A stretch of DNA of 64,000 nucleotides from Streptomyces sp. CG 926 (GCF_003148825.1 NZ_QGGZ01000008.1:1-64000), one strand, 5' to 3'; shown: positions 25,588 through 34,135, counted from the stretch's first letter. Numbers and translations: made by a program. Notes: generated by a model not told the origin, from the sequence alone.

Positions 25588-26454
25588 ATGACGCCATCAG
25601 ATGCCTCAGCAGGAGCTTCCGCCGGTCGCTGGTCGAGCCTGGACCGCCCGCCCCTCAATGTCGCAGCCCTCCAGCGGGCGCTCGTCACCGGGGACGGGCT
25701 GTGGACCTCGCTGGAGGTCGTGGGCAGTACCGGGTCCACCAATACCGACCTTGCCACTCGGGCGGCGAAGTTGCCCGAGGGAGCCGTGCTCGTCGCCGAG
25801 GAGCAGAGCGCCGGGCGCGGGCGGCTGGACCGGAGCTGGGTCGCGCCCGCCCGCTCCGGACTGTTCTTCTCCGTCCTGCTCAAGCCGGGCGACGCGGTGC
25901 CGCAGGAGCGGTGGGGCTGGCTGACCCTGCTGGCCGGGGTGGCCACCGCGACCGGGCTGTCCCGGGCGGCCGGCGTGGACACCGCCCTCAAGTGGCCCAA
26001 CGACCTGCTGGTCACCGTGGACGGCGAGGAGCGCAAGACCGGCGGGATCCTCGCCGAGCGGGTCGAGGACGGCGTGGTCCTCGGGATCGGGCTCAACGTC
26101 AGCCTGACCGAGGACGAGCTGCCGGTACCGGCAGCGGGGTCGCTGGCCCTGGCCAAGGCCTCCGTGACCGACCGGGACCCGCTGCTGCGGGCCGTCCTGC
26201 GGTCCCTGGAGGAGTGGTACGGGAACTGGCGCGCGGCGGCCGGCGACCCGGCGGCCAGCGGCCTCCAGGAGACCTACGCGGCGGGCTGCGCGACCCTGGG
26301 CCGGCACGTGCGCGCGGAGCTGCCCGGCGGGCGCACCCTCACCGGAACGGCCGAAGCGGTGGACACCGATGGCCGGCTGGTGATCCGTACGGCCGAGGGA
26401 CAGCACGAGACGGTGGGCGCGGGCGACGTCATCCACCTGCGTTCCGTGCACTGA
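25588..26454 (+). CDS. birA: biotin-[acetyl-CoA-carboxylase] ligase
   Basis: A 288-residue biotin protein ligase attaching biotin to the carrier domain of the carboxylase alpha subunit. Motifs: GSTGSTNTDL, EEQSAGRGRLDRSW (ATP/biotin loop), LKWPNDLL with the catalytic Lys, and GGILAER. It lacks the N-terminal helix-turn-helix of E. coli BirA, so it is a class I enzyme without repressor function. It is divergent from pccB with 131 bp between, which couples the enzyme to its substrate genes. The ATG at 25588 gives the normal start; upstream codons read into the promoter. Confidence 0.93.
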   Translation: MTPSDASAGASAGRWSSLDRPPLNVAALQRALVTGDGLWTSLEVVGSTGSTNTDLATRAAKLPEGAVLVAEEQSAGRGRLDRSWVAPARSGLFFSVLLKPGDAVPQERWGWLTLLAGVATATGLSRAAGVDTALKWPNDLLVTVDGEERKTGGILAERVEDGVVLGIGLNVSLTEDELPVPAAGSLALAKASVTDRDPLLRAVLRSLEEWYGNWRAAAGDPAASGLQETYAAGCATLGRHVRAELPGGRTLTGTAEAVDTDGRLVIRTAEGQHETVGAGDVIHLRSVH

Positions 26455-26471
26455 CACGGGTCAGGGGTGCC

Positions 26472-26515
26472 GGGTGCGGCGCCGCTCCGGGGCCGCGGCC
26501 CCGGACCCCGCACCC
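26472..26515 (+). terminator. hairpin terminator after birA
   Basis: Outer arms GGGTGCGG / CCGCACCC and a perfect inner palindrome CCGGGGCC-GC-GGCCCCGG (26487-26504). Confidence 0.7.
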
Positions 26516-26650
26516 AGGTCGCGGGCGGGCCGGATATGGGGAGGGGGAGTGAGCTACGGCACACCTGCCGTATGGTTTAGGCGATCCCGGTGCTCGTGGT
26601 GATCAACCGGTTCGCAGGGCAGTGCGCACGGAATGGACAGGAGGCGGCCC

Positions 26651-27814
26651 TTGACCGTCGACGACCCTACGGCCGGCGCGTCCGCCGGTGGCGGCTCCGC
26701 GTCCGGCCCGGGCACCCCGATCGGCCGTGACCAGCACACCCCGCACCACGAGGTCGATCACACGGCCCAGCCGACGGCGGATCCGCTCGCCATCCGGCTG
26801 GAGCAGCTGATCCTCGGTGCCGAGCGCCGGTACACGCCGTTCCAGGCCGCCCGCAGCGCGGGCGTGTCCATGGAGCTGGCCTCGCGCTTCTGGCGGGCCA
26901 TGGGCTTCGCCGACATCGGGCAGGCCCGCGCGCTGACCGAGGCCGACGTGCTGGCCCTGCGCCGGCTGGCCGGTCTGGTGGAGGCCGGGCTGCTGTCCGA
27001 GCCGATGGCCGTGCAGGTGGCGCGGTCCACCGGGCAGACCACGGCCCGGCTGGCGGAGTGGCAGATCGACTCGTTCCTGGAGGGGCTGACGGAGCCGCCG
27101 GAGCCGGGCATGACCCGTACGGAGGTCACGTACCCCCTGGTGGAGCTGCTGCTGCCCGAGCTGGAGGAGTTCCTCGTCTACGTGTGGCGGCGGCAGCTGG
27201 CGGCCGCGACCGGGCGCGTGGTGCAGGTGGCCGACGACGACGAGATGGTCGACCGGCGGCTCGCGGTGGGCTTCGCCGACCTGGTGGGCTTCACCCGCCT
27301 GACGCGGCGGCTGGAGGAGGAGGAGCTCGGCGAGCTGGTCGAGTCCTTCGAGACGACGGCGGCGGACCTGGTGGCCGCGCACGGCGGCCGACTGATCAAG
27401 ACCCTCGGTGACGAGGTGCTGTACTGCGCCGACGACGCGGCGACGGCGGCGGAGATCGCGCTGCGGCTGATCGAGACGATGGAGCTCGACGCGCAGATGC
27501 CCGAGCTGCGGGTCGGGATCGCCTTCGGCACGGTGACCACCCGGATGGGCGACGTCTTCGGGACCACGGTGAACCTGGCCAGCCGGCTGACCTCCATAGC
27601 CCCCAAGGACGCGGTCCTGGTGGACGGGGCGATGGCCGAGGAACTCTCCCGGACCGGGGCCGCTCCGGTGTCGGAGAAGGAAGCCGAGACGGCGCCCGAC
27701 GAGGGCGCGTCCTACCGCTTCGCGCTGCAGCCGATGTGGCAGCGGCCGGTGCGTGGGCTCGGAGTCGTGGAGCCCTGGTCGCTGACGCGGCGCAAGCGGG
27801 CGGGCACCGGCTAG
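26651..27814 (+). CDS. cya: class III adenylate cyclase
   Basis: A 387-residue protein making cAMP. The C-terminal catalytic domain (about 203-365) has FADLVGFTRL with the first metal Asp, IKTLGDEVLYCAD with the second, and GDVFGTTVNLASRL for the transition-state residues. The N-terminal part holds a helical regulatory region with RYTPFQAARSAGVSMELASRFWRAMGF, as in other actinobacterial cyclases. TTG 26651 was chosen because AGGAGG (26639-26644) fits it; an in-frame ATG 18 bp upstream lies in front of that site. In Streptomyces cAMP is important for germination and antibiotic production. Confidence 0.92.
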   Translation: MTVDDPTAGASAGGGSASGPGTPIGRDQHTPHHEVDHTAQPTADPLAIRLEQLILGAERRYTPFQAARSAGVSMELASRFWRAMGFADIGQARALTEADVLALRRLAGLVEAGLLSEPMAVQVARSTGQTTARLAEWQIDSFLEGLTEPPEPGMTRTEVTYPLVELLLPELEEFLVYVWRRQLAAATGRVVQVADDDEMVDRRLAVGFADLVGFTRLTRRLEEEELGELVESFETTAADLVAAHGGRLIKTLGDEVLYCADDAATAAEIALRLIETMELDAQMPELRVGIAFGTVTTRMGDVFGTTVNLASRLTSIAPKDAVLVDGAMAEELSRTGAAPVSEKEAETAPDEGASYRFALQPMWQRPVRGLGVVEPWSLTRRKRAGTG

Positions 27815-27911
27815 GCGGCGTCACGCGGTACCGGACACCGGCGGGCCCTGCCCGTCGCGGCCGACACCCCCTAGGATCCCCGGGTAACGTTCGTTAACCG
27901 GGAGGGTTCCT

Positions 27912-28715
27912 ATGGCGTCCGAGGCCGTGTCCGAGTCGGAGTTCGTGGCGGTACGCCGCCACGAGGGCGGGGTCGCCGAGCTGGTCCTCGACCGCCCCAA
28001 GGCGATGAACGCGGTGTCGACCGCGATGGCCCGTGCCCTCGGTGCGGCCTGCGCCGAGCTGTCCGCCGACCGGTCCGTACGCGTGGTCGTGCTCTCCTCG
28101 ACCTCGGAGCGGGCCTTCTGCGTCGGGGCGGACCTCAAGGAGCGCAACTCCTTCTCGGACACCGAGCTGGTCCGGCAGCGGCCGACCACGCGCGGCGCGT
28201 ACGGGGGCGTGCTGGCGCTGCCGATGCCCACGATCGCGGCGGTGCACGGGTTCGCGCTGGGCGGTGGCTTCGAGCTGGCCCTGGCCTGCGATGTGATCGT
28301 CGCCGACGAGACCTCGGTGGTGGGCCTGCCCGAGGTGTCGGTGGGTGTCATCCCCGGCGGTGGCGGTACGCAGCTGCTGCCGCGCCGGGTGGGTGCGGCG
28401 CGGGCCGCGGAGCTGATCTTCACCGCGCGCCGGGTGGAGGCGACCGAGGCGCTGTCCCTGGGGTTGGTGGACTCGGTGGTCCCGGCCGGCCAGGACACCG
28501 CGGAGGCGCTGGCGCTGGCGTCCCGGATGGCCGCGAACTCCCCGGTGGGTCTGCGGGCGGCCAAGCGGGCGCTGCGACTGGGCCATGGGATGGACCTGGA
28601 GGCCGGTCTGGAGATCGAGGACGCGGCCTGGCGGACGGTGGCCTTCTCGGGTGACCGGGTGGAGGGCGTCGCGGCGTTCAACGAGAAGCGCAAGCCGAAC
28701 TGGCCGGGGGAGTAG
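27912..28715 (+). CDS. enoyl-CoA hydratase/isomerase (crotonase) family protein
   Basis: A 267-residue crotonase-fold enzyme. The oxyanion-hole loops are FCVGADLKER and HGFALGGGFELALACD; the catalytic region GLPEVSVGVIPGGGGTQLLPRRVG keeps one Glu (PEV). Hydration of trans-2-enoyl-CoA in fatty acid or amino acid breakdown is the likely reaction. ATG follows GGGAGG. It stands between the cyclase and the GGDEF gene on the same strand, with no sign of coupling. Confidence 0.9.
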   Translation: MASEAVSESEFVAVRRHEGGVAELVLDRPKAMNAVSTAMARALGAACAELSADRSVRVVVLSSTSERAFCVGADLKERNSFSDTELVRQRPTTRGAYGGVLALPMPTIAAVHGFALGGGFELALACDVIVADETSVVGLPEVSVGVIPGGGGTQLLPRRVGAARAAELIFTARRVEATEALSLGLVDSVVPAGQDTAEALALASRMAANSPVGLRAAKRALRLGHGMDLEAGLEIEDAAWRTVAFSGDRVEGVAAFNEKRKPNWPGE

Positions 28716-28760
28716 CCGGTCGGGCGGCCCCCGTGGGGCCGCCCGGACCCCTTGCTGTCG

Positions 28761-28775
28761 ATCACTCTTGGTGAT
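28761..28775. promoter_or_regulatory. BldD-like palindromic operator
   Basis: Perfect palindrome ATCAC-TCTTG-GTGAT. Against the BldD consensus (nTnACnC(A/T)GnGTnAn) it differs at one position. It lies 65 bp upstream of a GGDEF gene; c-di-GMP-metabolising genes are known BldD targets, and BldD itself binds c-di-GMP. Confidence 0.6.
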
Positions 28776-28801
28776 CTTGATGGTACCGAATGTCGCGCTC
28801 A

Positions 28802-28820
28802 TTGTCCCCAAATCGGACAA
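28802..28820. promoter_or_regulatory. inverted repeat TTGTCC-N7-GGACAA
   Basis: Perfect 6-bp arms with a 7-bp spacer, eight bases before the -10-like TAACCT (28828-28833) of the GGDEF gene. Typical operator geometry; the binding protein is unknown. Confidence 0.5.
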
Positions 28821-28839
28821 AAGTCCCTAACCTGGGGTG

Positions 28840-29955
28840 ATGGGAGTTGACGGGCGGCTACGGGCCGTGGTGGGACTCGCTCAGGCGATGGCCGCGGCCT
28901 GCGCGCCGCGGGACAGTGTGCGGGCGGCCGCGCGAGGCGCGCGCGTGGCACTGGACGGCTCGTTCGCCGCGATCTCCGCGTGGGAGCGGGAGCGGGGGCG
29001 CCTGCGGGTGCTCGTGAACGAGGGCGAGCGGCGGGCGGGCGAGGAGGAGTTCCCCGAGGACGAGTCCTATCCCGTGCACGACTTCCCCGAGATCACCGAG
29101 TTCCTGCACGAGCTCTGGGTGGGCGGCGGCGGCCCGCACGCCTGGGTGGAGAGCGCCGCGGGTGACCGGCCGGGGCGGCGCGGGGACGCCCTGCGCCGCC
29201 GTGGCCGCGGGACCTGCGTGGTCGCGCCCATCGTGCTCAGCGGCCGCGCCTGGGGCGAGCTGTACGTCGCCCGGGACGAGGGGCTGCCCGACTTCGACGA
29301 GGACGACGCCGACTTCGCCACCGTGCTCGCCGCCGTGGTCGCGGCCGGTCTCGCCCAGAACGAGCGGCTGGAGGAGGCCCGGCGGCTCGCCTTCACCGAC
29401 CCGCTGACCGGGCTCGCGAACCGGCGGGCCGTCGACATGCGGCTCGACGAGGCCCTGGAGGAGCACCGGCGGACCGGGGCGGTCGTCAGCCTGGTCGTCT
29501 GCGACCTGAACGGGCTGAAGAAGGTCAACGACACCCTCGGCCACGCCATGGGCGACCGACTCCTGGAGCGGTTCGGGTCGGTCCTGAGCCTGTGCGGGGC
29601 GATGCTGCCGGGAGCGTTGGTGGCCCGGCTCGGCGGTGACGAGTTCTGCCTGGTCGGGGTCGGCCCGACGGCGGACGAGATCGTGCGCGTCGCCGAGGAG
29701 GTGTGCACCCGGGCGGCCGAGCTGGAACTGGGCGAGGGGGTGGCCTGCGGCGTGGCCTCCACCGGGGACCCGATCGGCCTGGTGAAGTCCTCCCGGCGGC
29801 TGTTCCGGCTGGCGGACGCCGCCCAGTACAAGGCCAAGGCCGCGCGCTCGCCGAAGCCCGTCGTGGCGGGCCGGGACACCGCGGTGGTCCGGCTCGCGGA
29901 CGCCGCCGCCGAGGAGGCTCCCGGGGAGCGGCGCCGGTTCCGGGGCCGCCAGTGA
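28840..29955 (+). CDS. GAF-GGDEF diguanylate cyclase (CdgE-like)
   Basis: A 371-residue soluble protein: GAF-like sensor domain about 10-175, short helix, GGDEF domain about 180-345 with intact active-site LGGDEF and DPLTGLANRRA. It makes c-di-GMP from GTP. No RxxD inhibitory site stands at the usual place before GGDEF (sequence there is PGALVARL), so product inhibition is probably absent. The layout matches the GAF-GGDEF protein CdgE of streptomycetes. The start is ATG 28840 (GTG 28837 possible), six bases after TAACCT and without a Shine-Dalgarno site, so leaderless translation is likely. Confidence 0.88.
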   Translation: MGVDGRLRAVVGLAQAMAAACAPRDSVRAAARGARVALDGSFAAISAWERERGRLRVLVNEGERRAGEEEFPEDESYPVHDFPEITEFLHELWVGGGGPHAWVESAAGDRPGRRGDALRRRGRGTCVVAPIVLSGRAWGELYVARDEGLPDFDEDDADFATVLAAVVAAGLAQNERLEEARRLAFTDPLTGLANRRAVDMRLDEALEEHRRTGAVVSLVVCDLNGLKKVNDTLGHAMGDRLLERFGSVLSLCGAMLPGALVARLGGDEFCLVGVGPTADEIVRVAEEVCTRAAELELGEGVACGVASTGDPIGLVKSSRRLFRLADAAQYKAKAARSPKPVVAGRDTAVVRLADAAAEEAPGERRRFRGRQ

Positions 29956-30020
29956 CCGACCGCCCGCGGCATCGGCGCGTAAGGGGTGCGGCCGCGTCGC
30001 GATCGTGACGATTCAGCCTA

Positions 30021-30049
30021 GTGACATGAAGCGATTCAATCCGTAGGGT
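30021..30049 (+). promoter_or_regulatory. hutH promoter (GTGACA-N17-TAGGGT)
   Basis: -35 GTGACA (30021-30026), 17-bp spacer and -10 TAGGGT (30044-30049), seven bases before the ATG. This predicts a leaderless hutH transcript. Confidence 0.6.
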
Positions 30050-30056
30050 GCTGAAT

Positions 30057-31604
30057 ATGGATATGCACACTGTCGTGGTGGGGACGTCCGGGACCACCGC
30101 CGAGGACGTCATCGCCGTAGCCCGCGGCAACGCACGCGTCGAGCTCTCCACGGAGGCCCTCGATGCCCTCGCCCGGGCCCGCGAGATCGTCGACGCCCTC
30201 GCCGCCAAGCCCGAGCCCGTCTACGGCGTGTCCACCGGGTTCGGTGCGCTCGCCTCCCGGCACATCAGCCCCGAGCTGCGTGCCCAGCTCCAGCGCAACA
30301 TCGTCCGCTCGCACGCCGCCGGCATGGGCCCGCGCGTCGAGCGGGAGGTCGTCCGCGCGCTGATGTTCCTCCGCCTCAAGACCGTCGCCTCCGGTCACAC
30401 CGGCGTCCGCCCCTCCGTCGCGCAGACCATGGCCGACGTGCTCAACGCCGGGATCACCCCCGTCGTCCACGAGTACGGCTCCCTGGGCTGCTCCGGCGAC
30501 CTCGCGCCGCTGTCCCACTGCGCGCTCGCCCTCATGGGCGAGGGTGACGCCGAGGGCCCGGACGGCACCGTCCGCCCCGCCGGCGAACTGCTCGCCGAAG
30601 CCGGCATCGAGCCCGTCGTGCTCCGCGAGAAGGAGGGCCTCGCCCTCCTCAACGGCACCGACGGCATGCTCGGCATGCTGGTCATGGCGCTCGCCGACCT
30701 CGGCAAGCTCTACACCAGCGCCGACATCACCGCCGCGCTGACGCTGGAGGCGCTGCTCGGCACCGAGAAGGTGCTCCAGCCCGAACTGCACGCCATCCGT
30801 CCGCACCCGGGGCAGGGTGCCTCCGCCGCGAACATGGCCGCCGTCCTGAAGGGCTCCGGGCTGGTCCGGCACTACCAGGAGGAGACCGCCCCGCGCGTGC
30901 AGGACGCCTACTCCGTGCGCTGCGCCCCGCAGGTCGCCGGCGCGGGCCGCGACACCATGGCGCACGCCGCCCTGGTGGCCTCCCGTGAGCTGGCCGCCGC
31001 CGTCGACAACCCGGTGGTGCTGCCCGACGGGCGCGTGGAGTCCAACGGCAACTTCCACGGGGCCCCGGTCGCCTACGTGCTGGACTTCCTCGCCATCGCC
31101 GCCGCCGACCTCGGTTCCATCGCCGAGCGCCGCACCGACCGGCTGCTCGACAAGAACCGCTCGCACGGTCTGCCGCCGTTCCTGGCGGACGACGCCGGCG
31201 TCGACTCCGGTCTGATGATCGCCCAGTACACGCAGGCCGCCCTGGTCAGCGAGATGAAGCGGCTCGCGGTGCCGGCCTCGGCCGACTCGATCCCCTCCTC
31301 CGCCATGCAGGAGGACCACGTCTCGATGGGCTGGTCGGCCGCGCGCAAGCTCCGTACCGCCGTCGACAACCTGACGCGGATCATCGCCATCGAGCTCTAC
31401 GCCGCCACCCGCGCCATCGAGCTGCGCCACGGGCTGACCCCGGCCCCGGCCAGCCAGGCCGCGATCGCGGGCGCCCGCGCGGCGGGTGTGCAGGGTCCCG
31501 GGCCGGATCGTTTCCTCGCCCCTGACCTGGCCGCCGCCGACGAGTTCATCCGTACGGGCGGCCTGCTGGCCGCGGTGGAGCCGGTGACGGGTCCGCTCGC
31601 CTGA
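30057..31604 (+). CDS. hutH: histidine ammonia-lyase
   Basis: A 515-residue lyase converting L-histidine to urocanate and ammonia, the first step of histidine breakdown. The MIO cofactor tripeptide is Cys145-Ser146-Gly147 in GSLGCSGDLAPLSH, the form I recall for S. griseus, where most bacteria have Ala-Ser-Gly. Other marks: the catalytic Tyr in EPVYGVSTGFG, and FHGAPVAYVLDFL. The start MDMHTVVVGTSG equals that of S. griseus HutH. No other hut gene is nearby, so it is a lone gene ended by a strong hairpin. Confidence 0.95.
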   Translation: MDMHTVVVGTSGTTAEDVIAVARGNARVELSTEALDALARAREIVDALAAKPEPVYGVSTGFGALASRHISPELRAQLQRNIVRSHAAGMGPRVEREVVRALMFLRLKTVASGHTGVRPSVAQTMADVLNAGITPVVHEYGSLGCSGDLAPLSHCALALMGEGDAEGPDGTVRPAGELLAEAGIEPVVLREKEGLALLNGTDGMLGMLVMALADLGKLYTSADITAALTLEALLGTEKVLQPELHAIRPHPGQGASAANMAAVLKGSGLVRHYQEETAPRVQDAYSVRCAPQVAGAGRDTMAHAALVASRELAAAVDNPVVLPDGRVESNGNFHGAPVAYVLDFLAIAAADLGSIAERRTDRLLDKNRSHGLPPFLADDAGVDSGLMIAQYTQAALVSEMKRLAVPASADSIPSSAMQEDHVSMGWSAARKLRTAVDNLTRIIAIELYAATRAIELRHGLTPAPASQAAIAGARAAGVQGPGPDRFLAPDLAAADEFIRTGGLLAAVEPVTGPLA

Positions 31605-31623
31605 CGCCAGGCCGCGTACGCGT

Positions 31624-31664
31624 CGAAGGGCCGCCCCGGGATCCGTCCCCGGGGCGGCCCTTCG
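31624..31664. terminator. strong hairpin terminator
   Basis: Perfect 17-bp stem CGAAGGGCCGCCCCGGG / CCCGGGGCGGCCCTTCG with a 7-base loop, between hutH (+) and the convergent sortase-substrate gene (-). Confidence 0.9.
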
Positions 31665-31669
31665 CGTGT

Positions 31670-32056
31670 CTACAGCGCGTGCGAGCGGCGGATCGAGAAG
31701 GCCACGAAGCCCGCCCCGACCCCGAGGAAGAGGGTGCCGCCCAGGAGGTAGGGGGTGGTGTCCACCGATCCGGTGTCGGCGAGCAGGGACAGCGGGCGCG
31801 AGGCCGGCCCGGAGGCCGTTCCCGTGACCGAACCGGGCGCGTCGGAACCGGAGCCGGAACCGGAGCCGGAATCGGAATCTGCGGCGGCGGAGCCGGTCGC
31901 GTCGGTGGCCGTCCCGGCGGCGTTCGCGCCCGCGGGCACACCGGAGCGGGTCTCCTCGACACCGGCCGAGGTGGCACCCGCCGAGGGTACGAACCACAGG
32001 GCGGCGAGGAGGGTGGTCGCTCCGAGAGCGGTGAGCAGCGGTCGGCGTGCGGACAC
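31670..32056 (-). CDS. small LAxTG-type sortase substrate
   Basis: A 128-residue exported protein: signal peptide about 1-27, low-complexity Ala/Ser/Gly/Asp spacer (about 30-88, with GSGSGSGS), then the sorting signal LADTG near residue 93, a hydrophobic helix and a short basic tail SIRRSHAL. Streptomyces class E sortases use LAxTG motifs, as for the long chaplins. There is no folded domain, so it may be a wall-anchored surface spacer. GTG start behind AAGGGGGA. Confidence 0.82.
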   Translation of the reverse strand: MSARRPLLTALGATTLLAALWFVPSAGATSAGVEETRSGVPAGANAAGTATDATGSAAADSDSGSGSGSGSDAPGSVTGTASGPASRPLSLLADTGSVDTTPYLLGGTLFLGVGAGFVAFSIRRSHAL

Positions 32057-32163
32057 GGTGCGATCCCCCTTGTGGCAGCAGCGAATTGGCCGTGTGCGGT
32101 GATGCTACGGAAAGGGGCGGGTCGTGGGAAAGTCGGGGCTTCCGCGGGCTTACTCTCCGTCGT

Positions 32164-32505
32164 ATGAACTCTTCTGAGACATCACGTTACGTACGACTTC
32201 GGGTGGATTTGGTACTGGAGGTGCCCGACGTCCAGGCACTCACCGGAGCCGCGCTCGCACACATCAAGGCCGACGAGTTCATGCCGGACGAGGAGCGCGG
32301 CCACGCCGAGTCCGCCGTCCGCGAGGACGAGTCGGAGGCCCTCGCCTACCTCGTCGACCCCACCGACCTGGTCGCGGACATCCCCGGGGTGGAGCTCGCG
32401 CAGGCCTCCTGGAGCAGCGAGCCCGTCGAATACGACCCCGAGTCGATGGAGTGGGACCTGGACGAGGAAGATGGGGACTTCGACGAGGAACCCGACAACG
32501 CCTGA
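32164..32505 (+). CDS. acidic conserved hypothetical protein
   Basis: A 113-residue very acidic protein, not recognised. It begins MNSSETSRYVRLRVDLVLEV with alternating hydrophobic residues (one or two beta strands), has a helical middle and ends in about 30 mostly Asp/Glu residues. No signal peptide or membrane segment. A TACTCT -10-like element seven bases before the ATG, with no ribosome site, suggests a leaderless mRNA. Confidence 0.75.
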   Translation: MNSSETSRYVRLRVDLVLEVPDVQALTGAALAHIKADEFMPDEERGHAESAVREDESEALAYLVDPTDLVADIPGVELAQASWSSEPVEYDPESMEWDLDEEDGDFDEEPDNA

Positions 32506-32651
32506 CCGTGTGGTGGACCACATCCGAACGGAATGTGGAACCGCCCGGTGCCGTTAATGCGTTGTCAGGACCAGGCAGGGGGTGTGCCCCCTGCCGGGCC
32601 AACCCCGGGGACGGCCAGCCTCCGGGGTATCCGGCAACGATGGAGTGGCGT

Positions 32652-33908
32652 GTGAGGACGGACAGTAAGCGGCGGAGGCGGTCCCTGGTGGCCATATCCG
32701 CCGTTCTCGGTGGGGTACTGATGCTCACGGCGTGCGGCGGCGAAGACGACGCGAAGCCCAAGGGCGGCGAGTCGGGCAAGGCCCAGGCGGACGTCGACGC
32801 GGCAGCGGCCAAGGACGCCTCGAAGGCGAAGATAACCATCACGCCGAAGGACGGGGCCACGAACGTCGGCCTCAACGACGCGGCCAATGTGGCCGTCGCC
32901 GACGGCACGCTCACCCTGGTCGAGCTGAAGACCAGCGAGGGCGCGGCCGTGGCCGGCAAGATCGCCGCCGACGGCAAGAGCTGGAAGCCCGACGCCGCTC
33001 TGAAGCGCTCCACGAAGTACGCCCTGGCGGCGACCGCCAAGGACGCCGACGGCAAGGAGGCGCACGAGAACGCCTCCTTCACCACCGTCTCCCCGGAGAA
33101 CAGCTTCATCGGCTCGTTCCTCCCCGACGACGGTCAGACGGTCGGCGTGGGCATGCCGGTCTCGATCACCTTCAACAAGCCGATCCAGGACAAGAAGGCC
33201 GTCCAGGCGGCGATCTCGGTCACCTCCACCAGCAACCAGGAGGTCGTCGGCCACTGGTTCGGCGCGCAGCGCCTGGACTTCCGCCCGGAGAAGTACTGGG
33301 ACGCGAACTCCACCGTCACGATGAAGCTGGCGCTGGAGGGTGTCCAGGGCGCTCCCGGCATCCAGGGCGTCCAGAACAAGACCGTCACCTTCAAGATCGG
33401 CCGCAGCCAGGTCTCGCAGGTCGACGTGAAGAGCAAGAAGATGACGGTCACCCGGGACGGCGCGGTCCTCAAGACCATCCCGATCTCGGCGGGCTCCCCG
33501 GACAACCCGACCTACAACGGTCAGATGGTGATCTCCGAGAAGTTCAAGGAGACCCGGATGGACGGCTCCACCGTCGGCTTCAAGGACAGTGAGGGCAAGG
33601 GCGAGTACGACATCAAGGACGTCCCGCACGCCATGCGCCTGTCCCAGTCCGGCACCTTCATCCACGGCAACTACTGGGGAGCCGACTCGGTCTTCGGCAG
33701 CGCCAACACCAGCCACGGCTGTGTCGGCCTGAACGACGCCAAGGGCGCGGGCGACCCGAACCAGCCCGCCGCGTGGTTCTTCGACAACTCGCTCATCGGC
33801 GACGTGGTCGAGGTGATCAACTCCCCGGACAAGGTCATCAAGCCGGAGAACGGCCTCAACGGCTGGAACATGGCCTGGGCGGAGTGGAAGGCCGGCTCGG
33901 CCGCCTGA
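32652..33908 (+). CDS. L,D-transpeptidase lipoprotein (Ig-like + YkuD)
   Basis: A 418-residue lipoprotein with lipobox LTAC near residue 29. Two Ig-like domains (about 55-150 and 155-265) precede the YkuD catalytic domain (about 275-395), with the active-site Cys in SHGCVGLN and the upstream His in FIHGNYW. It forms 3-3 cross-links between meso- or LL-diaminopimelate residues of peptidoglycan on the outer face of the membrane, as mycobacterial LdtMt2 does with the same layout. GTG 32652 follows GGAG; ATG 32640 is the alternative. Confidence 0.93.
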   Translation: MRTDSKRRRRSLVAISAVLGGVLMLTACGGEDDAKPKGGESGKAQADVDAAAAKDASKAKITITPKDGATNVGLNDAANVAVADGTLTLVELKTSEGAAVAGKIAADGKSWKPDAALKRSTKYALAATAKDADGKEAHENASFTTVSPENSFIGSFLPDDGQTVGVGMPVSITFNKPIQDKKAVQAAISVTSTSNQEVVGHWFGAQRLDFRPEKYWDANSTVTMKLALEGVQGAPGIQGVQNKTVTFKIGRSQVSQVDVKSKKMTVTRDGAVLKTIPISAGSPDNPTYNGQMVISEKFKETRMDGSTVGFKDSEGKGEYDIKDVPHAMRLSQSGTFIHGNYWGADSVFGSANTSHGCVGLNDAKGAGDPNQPAAWFFDNSLIGDVVEVINSPDKVIKPENGLNGWNMAWAEWKAGSAA

Positions 33909-33929
33909 CATCCCGAACCACCGCACGCA

Positions 33930-33969
33930 CCGGACGGCGGGGACTCCTCACGGGGTCCCCGCCGTCCGG
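33930..33969 (+). terminator. hairpin terminator after the L,D-transpeptidase gene
   Basis: Perfect 15-bp stem CCGGACGGCGGGGAC / GTCCCCGCCGTCCGG. Confidence 0.85.
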
Positions 33970-34015
33970 CGTTCGGCCGGGGAACGGCAGGATGCGGCCC
34001 GAGTGGATCATCCGG

Positions 34016-34085
34016 TGCCGTGCCGTGCCGTGCCGTGCCGTGCCGTGCCGTGCCGTGCCGTGCCGTGCCGTGCCGTGCCGTGCCG
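34016..34085. repeat. pentanucleotide microsatellite (TGCCG)14
   Basis: Fourteen perfect head-to-tail copies of TGCCG (70 bp), ending 50 bp before the ATG of the GNAT gene and just upstream of its -10-like TAAGGT. Slipped-strand changes in copy number would move upstream promoter parts relative to the -10. Confidence 0.97.
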
Positions 34086-34135
34086 GGCGTCGCGACCCCG
34101 TGAATCCTGCCGGTCACGGAACTAAGGTCCCCGGT

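Noticed and set aside
33773..34135. Protein-coding reading of the (TGCCG)14 array (CRAVP-type repeats)
   Set aside because: The frame only exists by read-through into the GNAT gene; the GNAT start with its -10 element lies after the array.
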